From NCBI GenBank assembly GCA_035272265.1, contig DATEQV010000317.1:1-16601 (forward strand): DNA of 16,601 nucleotides, in the 5' to 3' direction. The notes under the pieces were generated by a model. It worked only from the letters and a program-made list of their open reading frames with translations, searched no databases and was not told where the DNA came from. The position numbers were made by a program, and so were the translations under genes. Source of the DNA: Acidisphaera sp035272265. Its GTDB lineage: Bacteria; Pseudomonadota; Alphaproteobacteria; Acetobacterales; Acetobacteraceae. This document shows positions 1 to 5,625 of the stretch, piece after piece; positions within the stretch are counted from its first letter, which is position 1, and the number at the start of each line of letters is the position of its first letter.

Positions 1-1
1 G

Positions 2-235
2 GGCCACGGACTATTGCAGCGTGACGGATCCCGATACGCCTATCGTCTCACCCCAAAGGGCGTTCAGGTCGCCCTGCTCTTCCTCTTCTTCCACAAACGG
101 CTCTGCGGCCCACTCGCCCACAGCCGCTTCCATCACCGCCCCGCCGCCCGCCATCAACCGGCCAGCCGGCTAGAAGCCGCCTATCACCGCGCCGACACAG
201 CCATCCAACGCATCGTCGATCTGCTTGCTGCCTGA
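2..235 (+). CDS. C-terminal fragment of a winged-helix, mobile-element-associated protein
   Basis: The frame is open from the left edge of the window, so only the last ~77 residues are present. It reads as the end of a winged-helix domain (HGLLQRDGSRYAYRLTPKGV, i.e. recognition helix, wing and the TPKG turn) followed by a hydrophobic helix (VALLFLFFHKRL) and an amphipathic C-terminal helix ending IVDLLAA. Proteins with this tail are, from memory, multi-copy, of unknown function, and often near insertion elements. It ends exactly where a truncated methyltransferase frame begins (overlap 225-235), which suggests that it arrived by insertion. Function is not known; DNA binding is inferred from the fold only. 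Confidence 0.5.
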   Translation, partial: GHGLLQRDGSRYAYRLTPKGVQVALLFLFFHKRLCGPLAHSRFHHRPAARHQPASRLEAAYHRADTAIQRIVDLLAA

Positions 236-797
236 CGTCCACCTGGCCAGTGCAATTCTCGGACTCTTCTTGTCTACGATCCGCAAAGGTAGAATCTATG
301 ACGCGGTGCTCGACCGCCTGGCGCAAGGATCGGTCACTGTGCAGGAGCTGCGCCGCCTGCCGGTGTTCGACGGGCGGCCGCCGGGCGAGGCGCTTCAGTC
401 GGCCGCCGTGCTGGCCGCCGGCAATTACGCCTATCCCCGCGTATCCGACGCGTTGCTGGAGATGGCCAGAGAGCCGGCACGTCGGCTGAATCGGGCATTC
501 GCGCGACGCAACGAACTCGGCGCCAGCATCGCCCATCTCGTCGCACCCGCGCTTGCGGCAACCGTGCCGGCGGACATGGTCGACCCGATTGCTGTCGCTC
601 GGCTGTTGGACGGCGCGGCAGAAGACGAGTCCGCGTTGACCGGCTACGTCGTGGACGCGCTGCGCAGGACGGGCCGGACGATCAATCGGGATGGCAAGCC
701 GATCGAGGACCCGGATGCGATGCGCGCGGCGGCGGCCGAGAAGGTCCGGTCGCTGTTGCAGCGCCGCCCTGTGCTGGAGCGTCTGGGCGTCCTCTGA
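225..797 (+). pseudogene. 5'-truncated remnant of a SAM-dependent methyltransferase with C-terminal regulatory domain
   Basis: The frame encodes 190 residues that look like the C-terminal end of class I methyltransferases carrying the methyltransferase regulatory domain (PF10119 type). The closing pattern is the recognisable part: ARRLNRAF, then a stretch ending in VPADMVDPIA, then DGKPIEDPD, an Ala-rich helix, and the terminal LERLGVL, which matches the usual LPxLKALG(I/V) ending. The Rossmann domain with the SAM-binding GxGxG loop is absent. The only start is a TTG at 225 inside the preceding frame, without a ribosome binding site, so I read this as a decapitated gene rather than a short intact one. 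The break lies at about 236-250, beside the mobile-type fragment. Family assignment rests on recalled sequence pattern, not on a search. Confidence 0.6.
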
Positions 798-817
798 GGC
801 ACCCGTGTCCTGCGCCA

Positions 818-837
818 GAAGTTCGCTCGCGAACTTC
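818..837. repeat. Palindrome, arms GAAGTTCG / CGAACTTC, 4-base spacer
   Basis: GAAGTTCG (818-825) and CGAACTTC (830-837) are perfect inverted repeats around CTCG. The site lies 20 bases after the methyltransferase remnant. The same arms recur at 891-907 in a longer palindrome, and GTGTCC precedes both copies (805-810 and 873-878), so the two are probably related copies of one element end. Confidence 0.55.
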
Positions 838-869
838 CGGGATGAGCAGGCCACTAAGACGTTGATCTT

Positions 870-923
870 CTAGTGTCCCACTCTGATTCGGAAGTTCGGC
901 GAACTTCGGAATCGGGACACTAG
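870..923. repeat. 54-bp near-perfect palindromic element (MITE/IS-end-like)
   Basis: CTAGTGTCCC (870-879) pairs perfectly with GGGACACTAG (914-923). Inside, GATTCGGAAGTTCG (885/886-898) pairs with CGAACTTCGGAATC (900-913) with one mismatch around a single central G at 899. The left arm carries six extra bases (880-885). The outer ends read CTAG, which resembles a short target duplication or terminal repeat. It may be a solo palindromic mobile element or the abutted ends of an excised insertion sequence. It could also act as a hairpin terminator, though no T-run follows. It separates the degraded region from the intact cation transporter gene. Confidence 0.6.
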
Positions 924-955
924 GCTGACCGACCCGGACGCGCCAAATTCGCGCC

Positions 956-1909
956 ATGTCGGAGATCGATCCTGCGAGCCAGTCGCTGCGCCGTTTGGCC
1001 AGTCGCGCCAGCCTTGGCGTCGCGGTCGCCCTGGTCGCGGTGAAATTGTCCGCATGGATCGCGACCGGCTCGGTGGCGCTCCTGACCTCGGCGGTGGACG
1101 CGCTGGTCGATACCGGCGCGAGCCTGGTGACGTTCCTGGGCGTGCGCTACGCCGGCCGGCCGCCCGATCGCGACCACCGGTTCGGCCACGGCAAGGGCGA
1201 GGCGGTCGCGGCCTTCACCCAGGCGGCGTTTCTCGCCGGTGCATCGCTGGTGCTGGCCTTCCAAGCGGTGCAACGCCTCGCTTTCCCCGAGCCGTTGCGC
1301 GAGCTGCGGGTCGGCCTGATCGTCATCGTCGCCAGCCTGCTGGCCGCGACCGGCCTGGTCGCGATGCAGACCTGGGTGGTGCGCCGCACCGGTTCGACGG
1401 CGATCTCCGCCGACCGCGTCCACTACACGACGGACATCGGGGTGAACGTCGCGGTGCTGCTCGCGCTGCTGGTGACGGACCTGACCGGGTTCGTGCGCGC
1501 CGACTCCGCTTTCGCGCTGGCGATCGCCGGCTGGATGCTGTTCAGCGCCTGGCGCATCGCGCAGGCAGCGCTGGTGCAGCTGCTCGACCGCGAACTGCCG
1601 CGGGCGGACCGGCAGCGCATCCGCGACGCGGTGCTGGCCTGCGAGGGGGCGCGCGACGTGCACGACCTGCGCACGCGCTTCTCCGGCGACCGCACCTTCG
1701 TCGAGTATCACCTTGAGGTCGACGGCGCGCTGTCGGTCGAACGCGGGCACGCCATCGGCGATGCGACCGAGGCGGCGGTGGAGAAGATCCTGCCGGGCGT
1801 GGTCGAGGTGACCGCGCATCTGGAGCCGCTCGGCATCGACGACGAACGGCTGGACGAGCGGGTGCGGCGCCAGCCCGACGAGAGCGACGCTCGCGTCACT
1901 CCTCGGTGA
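956..1909 (+). CDS. Cation diffusion facilitator, FieF-like Zn/Fe efflux pump
   Basis: 317-residue inner-membrane antiporter of the CDF family that exports divalent metal (Zn, Fe or Mn) against protons. The FieF-type ligands are all visible: D48 and D52 (SAVDALVDTGAS) with H156 and D160 (HYTTDIGVN) form the transport site A, and D71/H74/H78 (DRDHRFGHGK) match site B. Several transmembrane segments lie between about residues 15 and 215. A cytosolic ferredoxin-like domain follows (HDLRTRFSGDRTFVEYHLEV to AHLEPLG, about 225-295). Length is normal (FieF is about 300) with an acidic/basic tail after residue 295. The ATG at 956 starts the conserved N-terminus, but no good Shine-Dalgarno is visible. 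Its last 14 bases overlap the convergent monooxygenase-like gene. The exact metal cannot be told from sequence. Confidence 0.93.
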   Translation: MSEIDPASQSLRRLASRASLGVAVALVAVKLSAWIATGSVALLTSAVDALVDTGASLVTFLGVRYAGRPPDRDHRFGHGKGEAVAAFTQAAFLAGASLVLAFQAVQRLAFPEPLRELRVGLIVIVASLLAATGLVAMQTWVVRRTGSTAISADRVHYTTDIGVNVAVLLALLVTDLTGFVRADSAFALAIAGWMLFSAWRIAQAALVQLLDRELPRADRQRIRDAVLACEGARDVHDLRTRFSGDRTFVEYHLEVDGALSVERGHAIGDATEAAVEKILPGVVEVTAHLEPLGIDDERLDERVRRQPDESDARVTPR

Positions 1910-2210
1910 CGCCGGCGGCTTGGGGCGTGTTGTCCACGATCACCGGCGTCTCGAAATAGGTGATCGTCGGCTCGACACCGTATTTCTCGGCAACCAGTGC
2001 CCGCCATTGCGGGCCGTAGGCGCGCTCGGCCGCCTCGCGCGAGCTCCATAGGTAGACGCCGCCGGCCTGCCCGCCCTCGCGGAACACGTAGTATTTGCGC
2101 ACCAGACCCGGCAGGTCGCGGTAGCGGGGCGCCGTCTGGCGGAAGATGGCGGCGGCCTGCTCTCGCGTGGTGGTCTCGGGCATCTGGAACAGCACGATGG
2201 CGGTGATCAT
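1896..2210 (-). CDS. Small monooxygenase-like protein (YdhR/ABM dimeric alpha-beta barrel type)
   Basis: 104 residues with the layout of YdhR-like antibiotic-biosynthesis-monooxygenase folds: first strand MITAIVLFQMPET, helix REQAAAIFRQTAPRYRDLPGL, the strand pair VRKYYVFREGGQAGGVYLWSS, helix EAAERAYGPQWRALVAEKYG and a last strand PTITYFETPVIVD. Such proteins form dimeric ferredoxin-like barrels and may oxidise quinone-like or aromatic substrates or simply bind them; the substrate is unknown. The ATG at 2208-2210 has an excellent ribosome binding site on the minus strand (GAGGGAGG, 7 bases away). The 3' end overlaps the end of the cation transporter gene convergently. The gap to the divergent repeat-protein gene (2211-2335) holds an FNR-type box at 2252-2265 that could serve either direction. 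Confidence 0.8.
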   Translation of the reverse strand: MITAIVLFQMPETTTREQAAAIFRQTAPRYRDLPGLVRKYYVFREGGQAGGVYLWSSREAAERAYGPQWRALVAEKYGVEPTITYFETPVIVDNTPQAAGVTEE

Positions 2211-2251
2211 GGATAGGCCTCCCTCGGTCCGAAGCGCGCCTGAGCGTCGTC

Positions 2252-2265
2252 TTGAGCGAAGTCAA
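2252..2265. promoter_or_regulatory. FNR/FixK/Dnr-type box TTGAGCGAAGTCAA
   Basis: TTGA-N6-TCAA palindrome in the divergent gap; against TTGAT-N4-(A/G)TCAA it matches except that G replaces the fifth base. Its centre is 77.5 bases before the ATG of the repeat protein at 2336 and 48 bases from the start of the divergent monooxygenase-like gene. Members of the CRP/FNR superfamily (FNR, FixK, Dnr) bind this motif. No convincing -10 box is visible. Two further copies occur at 3529 and 6181. Confidence 0.5.
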
Positions 2266-2335
2266 TGACCGTGGCCAAGTGCGGTCAACAGATTCGGCGC
2301 CCCGCCGACGGGCGCGCGGACAAGGGGATGACATC

Positions 2336-3007
2336 ATGTTGAGGAAGGCAGTTCTCGCGACGGCTGCCGGTGTGGCTCTGCTCCCGCTGTCGCCGGCCCA
2401 GGCGTGGTTCCATGGCTACGGCGGCGGCGGCTTCACGCGCGGCGGCGATTTCGGCGGCTGGTCGCACTCGACCACGTTCGGCGCGGGCGGCGTGTCGCAT
2501 TCCAGCGATTGGGGCGGCTGGGACCACAGCACGCAGGTCGGCTATGGCGGCGTGGCGCACGAGAGCAACTACGGCGGCGCTTGGCACGGCACGGCGGCGA
2601 CGCCGTACGGCGCGTACCACGGCAGCGATTACGGCGGATACTATCACGGCACCGCCGTCGGCCCGTACGGCGCCGCCCATACCGGCTACTATGGAACCAC
2701 TGCCTACGCCGGCTACTACCACCAGCCGTATGTCGGCAACTATTACGGCGGTACCGGCTGCTGGAACTGCGGCAGCGGCGCGTGGGGCGCGGCGGCGGCC
2801 GGCGCGGCAGTCGGCCTTGCCGCCGGGGCGGCGGTGGGTGCCGCTGCGACGGCGGCGCCGGTCTACGCCGCCGGAGCGTCGTACGCCGTGCTGCCGGGCG
2901 GCTGCGTCTGGCAGGCCGCGTACAGCGAGTACAACTGCGGCGGCACGTGGTTCCTTCCCAACTACGGGGCGAACGGCGTCTACTACAACGTCGTTCCCGC
3001 GCCGTGA
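2336..3007 (+). CDS. Secreted Gly/Tyr/His-rich repeat protein, copy A
   Basis: 223 residues. A Sec signal peptide (MLRKAVLATAAGVALLPLSPAQA) is followed by WFHGYGGG and a low-complexity region (about 25-125) built of roughly 10-residue units, each carrying one His next to an aromatic or small residue (WSHST, VSHSS, WDHST, VAHES, WHGTA, YHGSD, YYHGT). A GCWNC motif comes next, then an Ala/Gly stretch resembling a glycine zipper (about 145-175), and a compact C-terminal domain (VLPGGC to YNCGGTW to NGVYYNVVPAP) with two Cys that could form a disulfide. I recall this C-terminal pattern in proteobacterial hypothetical proteins; no function is established. The ATG at 2336 is chosen over upstream starts because AAGGGG lies 8 bases before it and the signal peptide starts here. 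It leads the gene cluster; copy B lies at 4932. Confidence 0.85.
   Translation: MLRKAVLATAAGVALLPLSPAQAWFHGYGGGGFTRGGDFGGWSHSTTFGAGGVSHSSDWGGWDHSTQVGYGGVAHESNYGGAWHGTAATPYGAYHGSDYGGYYHGTAVGPYGAAHTGYYGTTAYAGYYHQPYVGNYYGGTGCWNCGSGAWGAAAAGAAVGLAAGAAVGAAATAAPVYAAGASYAVLPGGCVWQAAYSEYNCGGTWFLPNYGANGVYYNVVPAP
2401..2650 (+). repeat. Direct repeat, left copy (inside repeat protein A)
   Basis: Aligns without gaps to 4991-5240 (offset 2590). Counting by eye over 2461-2640 gives 19 mismatches in 180 bases, about 89% identity, many at third codon positions. It covers the mature N-terminus and the His-rich repeats. This indicates tandem-type duplication of the gene or gene conversion between the copies. 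Confidence 0.85.
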
Positions 3008-3031
3008 CATCCGTGGCCTCAGGAGAGCAAC

Positions 3032-3511
3032 ATGCCCCGCTGCCGTGACCGATATCGTTCCGTCGGGTTGGTGCCGCTCGCCGCCGTCGCCCTTCTCGCA
3101 GCCGGGTGCAGGGCCACCCCGACGGTTGAGGCGCCGGGCGTGGTGCGCCTCTCCATCGACGACTCGCTGGTGAACAACGCGGCGCCGCCGCCACCCGGTC
3201 TGGCCGGCAACGCGGAGGCGATCTCGCCGCCTCCGGCGCCGCGGAGTGGTCCGTACGCCGGCTTCGGCTACAACATCGTCGATCCGGGCGGCAGGTGCGC
3301 GGGCAAGATCCGCATCTACAACTTCCACGTCAACGGCAACCAGGTGACCTTCGGTGCCTATCGCGGAACGATCCAGCCCGATGGCCACCTGCGCATGCAA
3401 GGCGGCGATACGTACATCTACGGCCAGTTCGTCGGCGCGCACTTCGAGGGGCGGTTCTGGGAGCCGGGGCCGGCCTGCACCTATACGATGTCGCTCGAAC
3501 CGGTCGCTTGA
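3032..3511 (+). CDS. Small exported lipoprotein of unknown function
   Basis: 159 residues with a lipoprotein signal peptide: basic n-region, hydrophobic core and lipobox LAAGC with C26 as the lipid-modified residue. A Pro-rich linker (about 50-72) leads to a beta-rich domain (about 75-157) with alternating Gly and aromatic residues (KIRIYNFHVNGNQVTFGAYRG, IYGQFVGAHFEGRFW) and two Cys, C89 and C149, well placed for a disulfide in the periplasm. Similar small domains are common in alphaproteobacterial hypothetical proteins. AGGAG lies 6 bases before the ATG. It starts 24 bases after repeat protein A, so the two are probably co-transcribed. Membrane sorting is uncertain: R at +2 does not give the classical Asp retention signal, so outer membrane is the default guess. 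Confidence 0.85.
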   Translation: MPRCRDRYRSVGLVPLAAVALLAAGCRATPTVEAPGVVRLSIDDSLVNNAAPPPPGLAGNAEAISPPPAPRSGPYAGFGYNIVDPGGRCAGKIRIYNFHVNGNQVTFGAYRGTIQPDGHLRMQGGDTYIYGQFVGAHFEGRFWEPGPACTYTMSLEPVA

Positions 3512-3528
3512 CGGCCGGTAAGCCCAGG

Positions 3529-3542
3529 TTGATCTTCGTCAA
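3529..3542. promoter_or_regulatory. FNR/FixK-type box TTGATCTTCGTCAA
   Basis: Full match to TTGAT-N4-GTCAA, the form typical of FixK sites, in the 100-base gap before the CopC-like gene. Its centre is 76.5 bases before the ATG at 3612, almost the same distance as the box at 2252 has to its gene. It overlaps by one base a hairpin at 3542-3563 (ATGCGTG / CACGCAT, 8-base loop), which could be a weak terminator for the upstream lipoprotein gene or a leader structure. No clear -10 box can be seen. Confidence 0.6.
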
Positions 3543-3611
3543 TGCGTGCGGCACCCCACGCATCCACCACCAGCCTGACGAAATCCATCCCGCGAAGAAG
3601 GTCCTTTGCAG

Positions 3612-4025
3612 ATGACGCCCGTGTCGCGGTCCTGCGCTGGCAGCGTGCCGACGAGGCCGCATCGGCTGCTATCCATGGCAAGCGGTCTGGGGCTGGCGTT
3701 GCTGGTCGCGGTGCCCGGTATGGCTACGGCCCGACCGGTGCAGATGCGCGAGTCCACGCCGGTCGCGGAGACGATCCTGCACGGCAACAATGCACAATAC
3801 GTCATCCGCTTCGACGGGCCGGTCAATCACTTCGCTTCGCGCATGGTGATCATGCAGGGCGACCGCATCGTGCAGACGCTCACCCCGCTGCGCGACAGCG
3901 CCGTGGACGTGCTCTACGCGAGCGGCAGGGTTCCGTCCCCCGGCCGCTACGCATTGCACTGGGAGGCGGTATCCGCCGACGGCGACACCTCCAAGGGCGA
4001 CATCCCGTTCAGTGTCGAACCCTAG
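3612..4025 (+). CDS. CopC-like periplasmic protein
   Basis: 137 residues. After a long basic n-region, a Sec signal peptide (ASGLGLALLVAVPGMATA) ends near residue 40. The rest fits a small CopC/YobA-like beta-sandwich: an early strand AQYVIRFDGPVNHF, then QGDRIVQTLTP, and the diagnostic closing part PGRYALHWEAVSADGDTSKGDIPFSV, equivalent to Y.V.W.v.S.DGH...G...F.V in CopC. CopC proteins bind copper in the periplasm with an N-terminal His and a His in the DGH motif. Here the mature N-terminus (RPVQM) has no His and DGH reads DGD, so classical copper binding is doubtful. Start choice: ATG 3612 with AAGAAGG 10 bases upstream; a TTG at 3606 and an ATG at 3675 are alternatives, the latter lacking a binding site. 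An FNR/FixK-type box lies upstream. Confidence 0.75.
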   Translation: MTPVSRSCAGSVPTRPHRLLSMASGLGLALLVAVPGMATARPVQMRESTPVAETILHGNNAQYVIRFDGPVNHFASRMVIMQGDRIVQTLTPLRDSAVDVLYASGRVPSPGRYALHWEAVSADGDTSKGDIPFSVEP

Positions 4026-4062
4026 GGACGTGCCTGAATATGCCTCGTTTTTGGAGCGGCAC

Positions 4063-4918
4063 ATGAAACGCTTGGTTTCCGGTCTGGCGCTTGCGGTGGC
4101 ACTCGGCGTGCCCGCCGCGTCCGTTCACGCGCAGCAGGCACATCCCACGCCGCCTGCGCACCCCCGCGCCGCCTGCGGCCGCCGCCGCGCCCGCGCAGCC
4201 GCCGATTGAGCAGAAGGCGGTCGACATCCTGAAGGCCGCGTGCAGCACGCTGGAAGCCGCCAAGGCGATGTCCTTCAACGCCCTGAGCACCTACGAGAAG
4301 GCGGCGCGCAACGGCCAGCCGCTGTTCTACGCCACGCTGAACCAGGTGACGATGCAGCGTCCCGACAAGCTGCGCGTCGTCACGCGGGGCGACGGCGTGC
4401 CCGACGAGTTCTACTACAACGGCAAGACGATCATGGCCTACGTCCCATCGGAGGACCTGGTCGCCGTCGCCGATGCCCCGCCGACGATCGACCAGATGAT
4501 CGACGCGGCCTGGGACAAGGCGGCGATCTACTTCCCGTTCTCCGATGTGCTGATGTCCAAGCCCTGCGCGGTGTTCGAGCAGGAGGGGATGAACTCGGCC
4601 TTCTTTGTCGGGCAATCCAAGGTCGTCGGCGGCACGGTGACCGACATGGTCGCCGTCGCCGCCGACAACATCCAGGCCGAGCTGTGGATCGGCGCAGAGG
4701 ACCATCTGCCGCGGCTGATCCGCGTGGTCTATCCGCACGAGCCGGCGCACGCGCTGTACCAGACCGAGTATTCGGACTGGCACCTGATGGACAGCGTCGA
4801 TGCCGGCACCTTCACGTCCGACAAGGCGACGCACGGCAAGCCGATGAAGTTCGCCCCGCCCGGCCTGCATGCGGCGCGGCCGGTGACGCAGGTTGCGCCG
4901 CCGTCGCAACACCACTGA
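4063..4918 (+). CDS. DUF2092 family periplasmic protein, frameshifted just after the signal peptide
   Basis: The ATG at 4063 (GGAG 6 bases upstream) begins a clear signal peptide, MKRLVSGLALAVALGVPAA, followed by HAQQAHPTPPAHP. That frame then stops at 4209, while the neighbouring frame carries the whole DUF2092 domain from APPAAAAAPAQPPIEQKAVD to the stop at 4916-4918. Removing one C from the CCCCC run at 4161-4165 joins them into 284 residues. The domain (about 45-270) resembles a LolA-like sheet: KAMSFNALSTYEKA, PDKLRVVTRGDG, YYNGKTIMAYVP, AELWIGAEDHLPRLIRVVYP. Its role is unknown; lipid or lipoprotein handling is only a fold-based guess. As given, export would fail, or a downstream in-frame start would yield a cytoplasmic protein. 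The stop codon overlaps the ribosome binding site of repeat protein B, suggesting coupling. Confidence 0.8.
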
Positions 4919-4931
4919 GGAGGGCTGCACA

Positions 4932-5555
4932 ATGCGGGGCAAGTGTCTGTTCGCGGTCGGTCTGGCTCTCGCCTTGGTGCCGCCGGCGCAGGCGTGGTTC
5001 CACGGCTATTCCGGGGGCGGGTTCACGCACAGCGGGGACGCCGGCGGATGGTCGCACTCGACGACGTTCGGCGCGGGCGGCGTGTCGCACTCCAGCGACT
5101 GGGGCGGCTACAACCACAGCACGCAGGTCGGTTATGGCGGCGTCGCGCATGAGAGCAACGCCGGCGGCTACTGGCACGGCACCGCGGCAACCCCGTACGG
5201 CGCCTATCACGGCAGCGATTACGGCGGATACTATCACGGCGCCACCACCACCGCGTACGGCGGCTACTATCACCAGCCGGCGGTGGCGAACTACTACAAC
5301 GCCGCCGGCTGCTACAATTGCAGCGCCGGACCGGGTGCCGGCTGGGGCGCCGCGGCTGCCGGTGCCGCGGTCGGCGTGGCGACGGGGGTTGCCGTCGGTG
5401 CCGCAACCCACGCCCATCCCGGAGTGACCTACGCGGCGCTGCCGGGCGGCTGCGTCTATCAGGTCGGGCCGCAACTCTATGCCTGCGGGGGCACGTGGCT
5501 CGCTCCCGCGTACGGCGCGAACGGGGTCTACTACACCGTCGTACCGGCACCGTGA
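4932..5555 (+). CDS. Secreted Gly/Tyr/His-rich repeat protein, copy B
   Basis: 207 residues, paralogue of the protein at 2336 with the same plan: signal peptide (MRGKCLFAVGLALALVPPAQA), WFHGYSGGG, the His-bearing units WSHST, VSHSS, YNHST, VAHES, WHGTA, YHGSD, YYHGA, YYHQP, a GCYNC motif, an Ala/Gly hydrophobic stretch, and the C-terminal domain ALPGGC to YACGGTW to NGVYYTVVPAP. The main differences from copy A are a shorter repeat region and a shorter Ala/Gly segment. GAGGAGGG at 4917-4924 gives a very strong ribosome binding site 7 bases before the ATG and overlaps the DUF2092 stop, so translation is probably coupled. A 9-bp hairpin follows the stop. Likely periplasmic or surface-exposed; His spacing could favour metal binding, but this is inference. 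Confidence 0.87.
   Translation: MRGKCLFAVGLALALVPPAQAWFHGYSGGGFTHSGDAGGWSHSTTFGAGGVSHSSDWGGYNHSTQVGYGGVAHESNAGGYWHGTAATPYGAYHGSDYGGYYHGATTTAYGGYYHQPAVANYYNAAGCYNCSAGPGAGWGAAAAGAAVGVATGVAVGAATHAHPGVTYAALPGGCVYQVGPQLYACGGTWLAPAYGANGVYYTVVPAP
4991..5240 (+). repeat. Direct repeat, right copy (inside repeat protein B)
   Basis: Ungapped partner of 2401-2650 at an offset of 2590 bases, about 89% identical over the 180 bases counted. Homologous recombination between the copies would delete the lipoprotein, CopC-like and DUF2092 genes and leave one chimeric repeat protein. Confidence 0.85.
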
Positions 5556-5562
5556 CGATGCG

Positions 5563-5590
5563 GCCGGAACGGGACGTATCTCGTTCCGGC
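5563..5590 (+). terminator. Hairpin after repeat protein B (possible terminator or processing site)
   Basis: GCCGGAACG (5563-5571) and CGTTCCGGC (5582-5590) form a perfect 9-bp stem with a 10-base loop, starting 8 bases after the stop codon. No T-run follows, so it may be a Rho-type pause, a 3'-end stabiliser, or a partial terminator between repeat protein B and the channel gene. Confidence 0.45.
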
Positions 5591-5625
5591 ACGCCGTCGC
5601 GTTGCCGGCGCGTCGAGCGCACCCG

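Noticed and set aside
2285..3442. Minus-strand open frame of 385 codons opposite repeat protein A and the lipoprotein
   Set aside because: Antisense shadow of the low-complexity repeat gene; no ribosome site or domain.
3542..3563. Hairpin ATGCGTG/CACGCAT as an intrinsic terminator
   Set aside because: Only 7 bp, no T-run, and it overlaps the regulatory box; mentioned with the box but not called as a terminator.
5479..5625. Upstream extension of the channel-like gene to an ATG at 5479
   Set aside because: It overlaps the conserved end of repeat protein B and passes through the 5563-5590 hairpin; GTG 5626 fits the membrane topology better.
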